From positions 26,655 to 90,654 of the forward strand of contig NZ_NFJU01000013.1 in the NCBI RefSeq assembly GCF_002160025.1: a stretch of DNA of 64,000 nt. The letters are read 5' to 3'. Both the position numbers and the translations under genes were made by a program. Below are positions 34,189-40,688 of the stretch, one piece after another. Numbering within the stretch: the stretch's first letter is position 1; every line of letters starts with the position of its first letter. Below the pieces are notes generated by a model. It was not told the origin of the DNA. It did not search any database and saw nothing but the letters and a program-made list of their open reading frames with translations. Source of the DNA: Anaeromassilibacillus sp. An200. Lineage in GTDB: Bacteria > Bacillota > Clostridia > Oscillospirales > Acutalibacteraceae.

Positions 34189-34860
34189 TTATTTCACCCT
34201 GCTCAAAAACGCGACAGCCTTGCCGAGAATCCGGAAATCCTGCAGCTGCTCGCCGCTATACACGAGCGGCGGGTATTGGGGATTCTCCGGCTGCAATACG
34301 ACCTGCCCCGGATACTTGTACACTCGCTTGAGCGTGGCCTCGTCCCCAATCAGTACGGCGGCGATTTCTCCGTTTTCCACGTCGGGCTGCTCCCGAATAT
34401 AGACCAGATCGCCGTCGTAGATACGGGCGTTTATCATGCTGTCCCCCCGGCAGCGGAGAGCGAAATCCGCCTCCACTTCATCGGCCGCTTCGACATACCC
34501 CTCAAGATTTTCCTCCGCCAGGATCGGCTCGCCGCAGGCAATAGTGCCGAGGAGCGGGACGCGCTTTGTTTTGGGGAGAGGGAGAATATCAGGGGACTGC
34601 GGGAAATCGGAGGCTTTCTCTCGTTCCATGGGAACATCCAGGCCCATGAGCCATGATTCACTAACACCCAGCGCAAGGCCAAGAATGGTCAGCTTCCATT
34701 GCCCGGGAATCACTTTTCCATTTACGAACTGACTCAGATCACTTTTGTTTAGTTTGATATGGTATTTATCACAGTAGGGTTGCGCCATTTGCAAAATGTC
34801 TGCTTGCTTCAAACTTCTTTCAACCATTATTTGTTTTAATCTTTGTGCTGTAGTCTGCAT
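34189..34860 (-). CDS. LexA/CI-type prophage repressor
   Basis: A protein of 223 residues with an N-terminal helix-turn-helix domain (about 1-75) and a C-terminal S24 self-cleaving domain. The predicted cleavage site is Cys109-Gly110 in GTIACGEP. The catalytic dyad is Ser141 (RGDSM) and Lys178 (EATLKRVY). It should maintain lysogeny by binding the TTCAA-type operators upstream and be inactivated during the SOS response. Its promoter overlaps one of these operators. Confidence 0.93.
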   Translation of the reverse strand: MQTTAQRLKQIMVERSLKQADILQMAQPYCDKYHIKLNKSDLSQFVNGKVIPGQWKLTILGLALGVSESWLMGLDVPMEREKASDFPQSPDILPLPKTKRVPLLGTIACGEPILAEENLEGYVEAADEVEADFALRCRGDSMINARIYDGDLVYIREQPDVENGEIAAVLIGDEATLKRVYKYPGQVVLQPENPQYPPLVYSGEQLQDFRILGKAVAFLSRVK

Positions 34861-34891
34861 AGTAAAGAGGCTTCCCTCCCTTCTGTTTTAA

Positions 34892-35012
34892 AGAATATCA
34901 TAAATTGAAGATAAGTTCAATATAAAAAACAAAATAATTCAATTTTTTGAATATCCTATTGACTTTCATGAGTGCAAGCGGTAATATGATGACAGAAAGT
35001 TCAATATTGAAC
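34892..35012. promoter_or_regulatory. Divergent lysogeny promoters with operator sites
   Basis: Minus strand: TTGAAC (34920-34915), 17 bp, TATTCT (34897-34892), the repressor promoter. Plus strand: TTGACT (34959-34964), 17 bp, TAATAT (34982-34987), the early promoter. Operator-like sites: AAGTTCAAT (34913-34921) covering the repressor -35; ATTCAATTTTTTGAAT (34937-34952) just before the early -35; and the perfect palindrome GTTCAATATTGAAC (34999-35012) just after the early -10. Confidence 0.8.
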
Positions 35013-35029
35013 AATGAAAAGAGGTGAAT

Positions 35030-35242
35030 ATGATGCCTTATAACTATGCAGCACTCCTCGGGAAAATCGTTGAGACGTTTGGCACACAGGCAAAATTCTC
35101 TAAAGCGATCGGGCTGTCTGAACATACTGTTTCGCAAAAATTGAACGGAAAATCTGAATGGAAGCAGACAGAGATCCTCAAGGCGTGTAGCCTTATGGGA
35201 ATTGAGAAGGAACATATACCCAAATATTTTTTTGCTATATAA
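35030..35242 (+). CDS. Cro-like DNA-binding protein (DUF739 type)
   Basis: A protein of 70 residues with a helix-turn-helix (FSKAIGLSEHTVSQKLNGKSEW, about 20-41). It is the first gene of the rightward early operon, facing the repressor, as cro genes do. AGAGG lies just before; ATG 35030 or 35033 are both possible starts. A further operator overlaps its stop codon. Confidence 0.85.
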   Translation: MMPYNYAALLGKIVETFGTQAKFSKAIGLSEHTVSQKLNGKSEWKQTEILKACSLMGIEKEHIPKYFFAI

Positions 35243-35258
35243 GTTCAATATTGAACTT
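35241..35258. promoter_or_regulatory. Extra operator overlapping the cro-like stop codon
   Basis: AAGTTCAATATTGAACTT is a perfect 18-bp palindrome with the same core as the site at 34999-35012. It lies in the first gap of the early operon, 40 nt before the next gene. Confidence 0.75.
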
Positions 35259-35296
35259 ATGCGTATTAACTTTAAGAACAAAGAAATGAGCGCTAT

Positions 35297-35548
35297 ATGT
35301 TAACCAACTATCTGAACTCTCTTCTGGGGAAGGAATTTGCTCTTGAGATTGTAGATGCACTCCGGAATCAGAAAACCATTCTGATTCGCGGGGCGCAAGG
35401 CTCCACGGGGAAAACGACACTGTGCCGCATCCTTCGGGAACACGGAGTCGCCGCCGTGGAAGAGAAGGACGTTTATGAGGTGATTCTGGATACCCCTCTC
35501 GAAAACCGTATCCCGCATTTTAATCCGGAAACCATTTCGAAATCCTGA
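35297..35548 (+). CDS. Small P-loop protein of unknown function
   Basis: A protein of 83 residues with a clear Walker A motif (RGAQGSTGKTTL, about 31-42) but too short for a whole NTPase domain. A possible second acidic motif is VYEVILDTPL (about 59-68). No ribosome site of normal strength is visible. It may be a remnant or a minimal nucleotide-binding protein. It lies in the early operon behind the cro-like gene. Confidence 0.6.
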   Translation: MLTNYLNSLLGKEFALEIVDALRNQKTILIRGAQGSTGKTTLCRILREHGVAAVEEKDVYEVILDTPLENRIPHFNPETISKS

Positions 35549-35562
35549 AAGGAGAATGCCCC

Positions 35563-35760
35563 ATGAAACCCACCACCCCCGCCGCGGTGCGGCTGCCGCA
35601 GATGCGGCTTGACTTTGCCCCGCAGGATATTCCCGAGCACGTCCTGAAAATTATGGCTATGGCTTCCTGCGGCCTGACGGAGAAGATCCTTCGCGAGCCC
35701 GGAGGACGGGAACGGCTCGACGCCGAGACCAGGAGAAGAAAGCAGGGGATGACCGGATGA
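35563..35760 (+). CDS. Small phage protein of unknown function
   Basis: A protein of 65 residues, basic at the C-terminus, with no motif I recognise. GAAAGGAG precedes the ATG and its stop overlaps the next gene's start (ATGA), which supports it as a real early gene. Confidence 0.6.
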   Translation: MKPTTPAAVRLPQMRLDFAPQDIPEHVLKIMAMASCGLTEKILREPGGRERLDAETRRRKQGMTG

Positions 35761-35939
35761 TCCGCTGGACACAAGAGGAACTCGCGTCCATGCGCGAGTG
35801 GGATCGGCAGGTGGAACGCGACGCCGCGCCCAAGCGCAGCCCGGAAGGAAAAGCACGTGCAAAAGCCAGAGACGCCGCACGCCATCGTGCCCGCTGCGCT
35901 GCCAAAAAAACGGAGAAACAGGAAGAGGGAACAGAATGA
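35757..35939 (+). CDS. Small basic phage protein of unknown function
   Basis: A protein of 60 residues, rich in Arg, Lys, Ala and Glu, predicted to be one long helix. The first part (WTQEELASMREWDRQVERD) resembles the N-terminus of other small phage proteins of unknown role. It overlaps both neighbours by 4 nt, indicating translational coupling. Confidence 0.6.
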   Translation: MIRWTQEELASMREWDRQVERDAAPKRSPEGKARAKARDAARHRARCAAKKTEKQEEGTE

Positions 35940-36115
35940 ATATCAAGACGCTTGCGTATATTCATCGGATTCTGAGCAGTCAGGAAAGAGTCTTGCAGAA
36001 GCTGTACGAAAAAGACGTCGAAAACAACGCCGGAGAGAGCACAATCGGCAGCAGTCTTACGAAATGGGAGGAAGCGAAAGAAGCACTCGCGGATTTCGAA
36101 GGAACTGAATGGTAG
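35936..36115 (+). CDS. Small phage protein of unknown function
   Basis: A protein of 59 residues from the ATG at 35936, overlapping the previous stop by 4 nt. It is mostly helical and acidic, with no known motif. A longer upstream reading in this frame lies across the previous gene and is not used. Confidence 0.55.
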   Translation: MNIKTLAYIHRILSSQERVLQKLYEKDVENNAGESTIGSSLTKWEEAKEALADFEGTEW

Positions 36116-36179
36116 TTCCCCCCGCGCTGCGGCGTGTCATGTGATCATCTCGATTTCTACATAACAAGGAGGAATTTTC

Positions 36180-36356
36180 ATGCGTCCCATAAACAACTGC
36201 AAAGCCTTCGCTGTCTACCTCTCCCTTTGCCGTCGACTTGAGCTTCCGGCCTCCACCAGCAATTTCCTCGAGTTCTGCCGTTCCGGCTATGACCTGCTCG
36301 CGCTCGACTGGCCGTGCCCCAGGAAGGAGGGATCACCGTGTACCAATGCGTCGTGA
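36180..36356 (+). CDS. Small Cys-containing phage protein of unknown function
   Basis: A 58-residue frame with AAGGAGG 7 nt before the ATG. It has five Cys residues (7, 17, 33, 46, 54). Its 3' end overlaps the SSB start by 19 nt, and the SSB ribosome site lies inside it, implying coupled translation. No family is recognised. Confidence 0.6.
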   Translation: MRPINNCKAFAVYLSLCRRLELPASTSNFLEFCRSGYDLLALDWPCPRKEGSPCTNAS

Positions 36357-36757
36357 TGATGGGCCGTCTGGTGGCGGACCCGCAGCTTTCGATGACAAAA
36401 AGCGAAATCCATGTAACGAGCTTCCGCATCGCGGTTGACCGTCCATACAAAACAAAGGACGGCACGCCCTCCGCCGACTTCTTCGATGTCATCGCCTGGC
36501 GCTCGCTTGCGGACTTTATCTGCAAGCATTTTCGTAAGGGAAAGCCAATTCTTTTGCAGGGCCGTATGGAAACGCGCTCCTACACCACCCAGCAAGGGGA
36601 AAAGAAATATATCACCGAGCTGATCGCTGAGCAGGCGCGGTTCTGCGGTGACAGCTCCGCGAAGCATGATGCGCCTCCCCTCCCCGAACCACCCGCAGCT
36701 GGCGCACAGGAGGACGAGGAAGGCGACACGCTCAGCGGGGACGACCTGCCGTTTTGA
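36338..36757 (+). CDS. ssb: Single-stranded DNA-binding protein
   Basis: A protein of 139 residues with an OB fold (MGRLVADPQL, then FDVIAWRSLADF, then GKPILLQGRMETRSY) and the acidic partner-binding tail ending DDLPF. It coats ssDNA during phage replication. The start is GTG at 36338, with GGAGG 7 nt upstream; the ATG reading from 36314 overlaps more and lacks a site. Confidence 0.94.
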   Translation: MYQCVVMMGRLVADPQLSMTKSEIHVTSFRIAVDRPYKTKDGTPSADFFDVIAWRSLADFICKHFRKGKPILLQGRMETRSYTTQQGEKKYITELIAEQARFCGDSSAKHDAPPLPEPPAAGAQEDEEGDTLSGDDLPF

Positions 36758-36772
36758 CGGGGAAAGGATGTG

Positions 36773-36961
36773 ATGCACATGAGCAGAGAAAAGAAAAATC
36801 TCCGCCGGCTGAGCGTTCTCGTCACCGCGCAGACAGCTGGAAACCTTAAAAAGCTGACGGCTATGGCGGGCTTCCGCGACCATGGACGGACAATCGACAA
36901 GCTCGTGCGCGAGAAGATGCTGAGCCTTCGGGGGAAGGATGTGTGCAAGCATGATGAATGA
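36773..36961 (+). CDS. Small ribbon-helix-helix-like phage protein
   Basis: A protein of 62 residues, basic. The segment RLSVLVTAQTAGNLKKLTAMAG followed by GRTIDKLVREKM fits the pattern of a ribbon-helix-helix DNA-binding protein. It overlaps the following methyltransferase start. GGAAAGG lies 5 nt before the ATG at 36773. Function is inferred from pattern only. Confidence 0.55.
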   Translation: MHMSREKKNLRRLSVLVTAQTAGNLKKLTAMAGFRDHGRTIDKLVREKMLSLRGKDVCKHDE

Positions 36962-38747
36962 GCTTATCGTGGACAACTTCGCAGGTGGTGGAGGAGCCTC
37001 CACAGGAATTGAGTTGGCAACAGGCCGTCCCGTGGACATTGCTATCAATCATGATCCCGACGCCATTCTGATGCACCAAACGAACCATCCCTTCACACAG
37101 CACTACTGCGAAAACGTTTGGGATGTCGATCCCGTGAAGGTTTGTAAAGGTTGTCCAGTCGGTCTCGCATGGTTTTCACCGGATTGCAAGCACTTTTCCA
37201 AAGCCAAGGGAGCAAAGCCTGTCGATAAAAACATCCGCGGTCTGGCATGGGTAGCGCTTCGCTGGGCGGGGCTTGTTCATCCCCGCGTCATTATTCTGGA
37301 AAACGTTGAGGAATTCCAAACGTGGGGGCCCGTCAGGAAAGGAAAACCCGTTAAATCAAAGTCTGGACAAACCTTTCGCAAATTCATCCGTCAGCTCCGT
37401 GGGCTTGGATACGCCGTGGAATGGAAGGAACTTATCGCAGCAGATTACGGGGCGCCTACCACAAGAAAGCGTTTCTTCCTTGTCGCTCGCTGCGACGGCA
37501 GACCGATTGTGTGGCCAAAACCAACACACGCACCCAGGGACAGCGATACTGTAAACCGCGGCGAACTTTCGCCCTGGCATGGTGCGGCAGAAATCATTGA
37601 CTGGAAACTTCCGTGTCCATCCATTTTCGAGAGCAAACAGCAGATCAAAGAACGATATGGCGTAACAGCGCAGCGCCCACTGCGGTCGAACACGATGCGG
37701 CGGATTATCCGTGGTGTGGACAAATTCACCATCAAAAGCAGGAGACCGTTCATTGTACAATGCAACCATATAGGAGCAGGACACATAAAAGATCCGGCTG
37801 CACCGCTGGGAACAGTGCTTGCTCACCATGCGGAAGGAATAGCGGAGCCTGTTATTGCGCCGGTTACATTTTCAAACACAGGAAGTTCCGTGGGAACAGG
37901 TGCGAAAGAACCGATACACACGATCAGAACGGCTGGCGGACAAATTCTATCAACGCCCTGCCTTATGGCCATCGGTCAGATCGGCGGCGGAGATAGAACC
38001 AGAAGTCTTCGAGTGCCAACGCATACGCAAGTTTCGAAAGCCGAGGAATGTGTTCTAGCGCCATCACTCATCCAGTATCACACAGAGCAGAGTGACCATG
38101 TCAGAGCGTCGCAGCTTGAGGAACCAATCAACACCATTGATGCTTCAAATCGCTACGGCTTATCCTCCGCCTGTCTGGTGGAATATTTCGGAAACGGGAA
38201 TCCGCTCGATGTAACCAAGCCAACACATACAGTTACCACAAAAGATAGAGAGGCCGTAGTTGCCGCCCACATTTGCAAATTTAAAGGACAGGACTTAGGG
38301 CAGACGGTAAGTTCTCCCTTGCATACAATTACAGCCAGTCCGGGAGAGTTCGCAGAAGTAAAGGCTGTCATTGTGAAGTATCACCCAGATGCAGATATGA
38401 GATACTGGCCGGAAATCCGCGCGCTTTTGAATGAGCATTGCGGGTACGCACTTGCGGAAGATGAAGTTATCCTGCTGAGACTGGGGGAGGCATGGTATTT
38501 TATTGCGGACATTGGCCTGCGGATGCTTACGCCTCGGGAACTGTACAATGCAAACGGTTTCCCTGAGGACTACATCATCGACCATGATTATACCGGCAAG
38601 GAATACCAAAAGGCAAAACAGGTCGCCCGGTGCGGAAATGCTGTTCCGCCTCCTTTCGCTGCCGCACTGGTTCGGGCAAACCTGCCCGATTGGTGCACAC
38701 AGCGATATGAGACCATGGCGCAGCTCAAGAAAGCAATTACAGCTTGA
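36951..38747 (+). CDS. Phage DNA cytosine-5 methyltransferase with repeated recognition region
   Basis: A protein of 598 residues. Motif I is FAGGGGASTG (10-19). The catalytic Cys79 lies in SPDCKHFS, replacing the usual PPCQ-type motif. Motif VI is LENVEEF, motif VIII TRKRFFLVA, and motif X GNAVPPPFAAAL near the C-terminus. Between motifs VIII and X, residues about 275-480 hold six short repeats of about 30 residues with the core P-x-x-T-I/V. It probably protects phage DNA against host restriction; no cognate nuclease is next to it. Confidence 0.9.
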   Translation: MMNELIVDNFAGGGGASTGIELATGRPVDIAINHDPDAILMHQTNHPFTQHYCENVWDVDPVKVCKGCPVGLAWFSPDCKHFSKAKGAKPVDKNIRGLAWVALRWAGLVHPRVIILENVEEFQTWGPVRKGKPVKSKSGQTFRKFIRQLRGLGYAVEWKELIAADYGAPTTRKRFFLVARCDGRPIVWPKPTHAPRDSDTVNRGELSPWHGAAEIIDWKLPCPSIFESKQQIKERYGVTAQRPLRSNTMRRIIRGVDKFTIKSRRPFIVQCNHIGAGHIKDPAAPLGTVLAHHAEGIAEPVIAPVTFSNTGSSVGTGAKEPIHTIRTAGGQILSTPCLMAIGQIGGGDRTRSLRVPTHTQVSKAEECVLAPSLIQYHTEQSDHVRASQLEEPINTIDASNRYGLSSACLVEYFGNGNPLDVTKPTHTVTTKDREAVVAAHICKFKGQDLGQTVSSPLHTITASPGEFAEVKAVIVKYHPDADMRYWPEIRALLNEHCGYALAEDEVILLRLGEAWYFIADIGLRMLTPRELYNANGFPEDYIIDHDYTGKEYQKAKQVARCGNAVPPPFAAALVRANLPDWCTQRYETMAQLKKAITA

Positions 38748-38762
38748 AACGAAGGAACGACT

Positions 38763-38876
38763 ATGAGATATCAGTGCGATTGCCCGGAATGGGCGGAACG
38801 TCCCTGCGACAATCCAAATGAGGAGCTGGAATGTGAGGATTGTCAGTACGCCAGAGAACAGGAAGATGCGGAATGA
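38763..38876 (+). CDS. Cys-rich 37-residue microprotein
   Basis: A short frame with GAAGGA 6 nt before the ATG. The product is acidic with five Cys (residues 5, 7, 15, 24, 27), spaced like a small zinc-binding knuckle (CxC and CxxC). It lies in a tight row of phage genes with short gaps on both sides. No family recognised. Confidence 0.5.
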   Translation: MRYQCDCPEWAERPCDNPNEELECEDCQYAREQEDAE

Positions 38877-38914
38877 AGCGGAATTGCCGTTCCGCAAACA
38901 AGGAGGAGCGTTTT

Positions 38915-39115
38915 ATGGTCAGATATTTCAAGGCCACAGAAATTTCAGAGGAAGAATACATTGCAGCAACCGGGGAAGATTTGGGCTTTTGGAATGCGTG
39001 TGTGTCTCCTGAAAATGACGGTGTCTATGTCGCCCTGGATGAGGAGAGTGAGTATGAGTTTACGATAGAAATTTCAGACTTTGATGAGCTCCGCTCCCCG
39101 GAGGCCTCCTCATGA
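38915..39115 (+). CDS. Small acidic phage protein of unknown function
   Basis: A protein of 66 residues, strongly acidic. AAGGAGG is 8 nt before the ATG at 38915, and its stop overlaps the next start (ATGA). The low charge and size recall phage inhibitors that mimic DNA, but no such family is recognised. Confidence 0.6.
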   Translation: MVRYFKATEISEEEYIAATGEDLGFWNACVSPENDGVYVALDEESEYEFTIEISDFDELRSPEASS

Positions 39116-40113
39116 GCGCGCTGCAAAAGACCTCCTCCCCGCCCTCCCGGCCGCTCTCGGCGATTACGGAGGAAATCCAGTTTTACAAGGCGCAGGCGGG
39201 GCAATGCATCGTGGAAATCGGCAAGCGCCTGCTCGAGGCGAAGGAGCAGCTCCCGCACGGACAGTGGGAAGCCTGGCTCGAAAAGAGCGTGGAATTCACG
39301 CCGAGAACGGCGCAGAATTTCATGAAGATCGCATCTGAATTTGACCCAAAAACGAAACCGGTTTCGTTTTTGCCCTACACAAAGCTCCTCGCCCTGCTCC
39401 AGCTCCCGCCGGAGGAGCGGGAGGAATTTATCGCCGAGCCGCACACCGTGAACGGGCGGGAAAAGACGGTCGACGAGATGACAAAGCGCGAGCTGCAGGC
39501 CGCAATCAAGGAGAAAAACGAGGCTGTCAAGGCGCGGAAGGAAGCGGAATGGGAACTCTCCAAGGAACGCATCCGCGCCGAGCAGGCGGAAAAGGAAAAG
39601 GAAGGCCTTGTGTACAGCCTGCGCGCATCGCGCGATACTGCCGAGACCCTCCGCAAAAACATCGACGCGAAGGAAAACGCGCTCACGTCCCTGCGCGAGG
39701 AGGTCGATCGTCTGCGTGCCCGGCCGTATCAAAAGCCGGAAATTCCGGAATCGGAAAAGGAAGCCCTTCGGCTCGAGGGCGCGCGGGTGGCGAATGAGGC
39801 AAACCGCCGCCAGCTCGAAGCGCTGCGCGAAGAGCTCGAGGAGGCGAGGACCGCGAAGCTCGAGCCCGTCCCGGAGGACGAGGCCGTCGAGGCGGCTTTC
39901 CGCTTCAATCAGACGGTGCAGGCCGCGGCAGATCAGCTGCGCACGTTCTTCCGGCTTGTGCCGGTGGATGTGGCCGCACGGGAACTGGAGCTGTGTGCGC
40001 AGCGGCTGGAACGGCAGAGGGATGAGCTTTACACGATGGCGCAGCGCGCCGCGAATCTCGCTCTTGCGGATTCCGACGGCACGCTGCCGCCGATAGAGGA
40101 GGATGAATCATGA
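39112..40113 (+). CDS. DUF3102 family phage protein with long coiled coil
   Basis: A protein of 333 residues. The N-terminal DUF3102 part (about 15-110: IVEIGKRLLEAKEQLPHGQW, then FTPRTAQNFMKIA) is common in Firmicutes phages and mobile elements. Residues about 120-265 form a charged coiled coil. The C-terminal part is helical. It is found near replication genes; its function is unknown, with a regulatory or DNA-transaction role possible. Confidence 0.85.
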   Translation: MSALQKTSSPPSRPLSAITEEIQFYKAQAGQCIVEIGKRLLEAKEQLPHGQWEAWLEKSVEFTPRTAQNFMKIASEFDPKTKPVSFLPYTKLLALLQLPPEEREEFIAEPHTVNGREKTVDEMTKRELQAAIKEKNEAVKARKEAEWELSKERIRAEQAEKEKEGLVYSLRASRDTAETLRKNIDAKENALTSLREEVDRLRARPYQKPEIPESEKEALRLEGARVANEANRRQLEALREELEEARTAKLEPVPEDEAVEAAFRFNQTVQAAADQLRTFFRLVPVDVAARELELCAQRLERQRDELYTMAQRAANLALADSDGTLPPIEEDES

Positions 40114-40346
40114 AAGCAATCTACAGCAAACGAATTTATGATACACAGAAAGCAGAAAAAATCCTGGACTTTGGCGACAACACGCTGTACCGCACGAAAA
40201 AAGGAAACTGGTTTCTCACGGACGCCTCCGGCGTGCAGCCCGCCCTCTACCCTGTCCCGCCGGAGCGCGCCGCTGTGTATGTGGGAATGTACGCCGCCGA
40301 GCGGTATGTCGAATTCTTTTCTGCGGCAGAATTGGAGGAAGCATGA
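40110..40346 (+). CDS. Small phage protein of unknown function
   Basis: A protein of 78 residues overlapping both neighbours by 4 nt. It is rich in aromatic residues with mixed strands and a C-terminal helix, and resembles small phage proteins of unknown function found beside DUF3102 genes. Confidence 0.65.
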   Translation: MKAIYSKRIYDTQKAEKILDFGDNTLYRTKKGNWFLTDASGVQPALYPVPPERAAVYVGMYAAERYVEFFSAAELEEA

Positions 40347-40675
40347 TGGCGGAAGTGGAACGTCAGCTGGCGATTGTCACAAATTCCTGCTGTGAGTTTT
40401 CCGGACATGGCAGGCCCATTTTTATTTTGTTTCTTCGGTTGGTTTCCGGGATGGATAAGGGGAAAAACCTGCAAAAAACATATCCTTACGGAGAGGAGCT
40501 TCCGGACTATCTGCGGCGGGATCTGCTGCGTCTTTCCTGTCCGGTTTCCAGTCCGAAGGACTTGCCGTTCCTGAAAGACAAGCTGCGCGGCGTGATGGTG
40601 CGCATCGCCCTGGAGGATGGCAAAATACATATCAACGATTATTTCGGGCGCGGAGACCCGAACAAATACCAATGA
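40343..40675 (+). CDS. Phage protein of unknown function
   Basis: A protein of 110 residues. The first about 40 residues include a hydrophobic stretch and differ in character from the rest; a later start at ATG 40451 (MDKGKNLQK) is possible. The C-terminal part (about 45-110) looks like a compact globular domain. No family recognised. Confidence 0.6.
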   Translation: MMAEVERQLAIVTNSCCEFSGHGRPIFILFLRLVSGMDKGKNLQKTYPYGEELPDYLRRDLLRLSCPVSSPKDLPFLKDKLRGVMVRIALEDGKIHINDYFGRGDPNKYQ

Positions 40676-40688
40676 CGGGGGAATGTCC

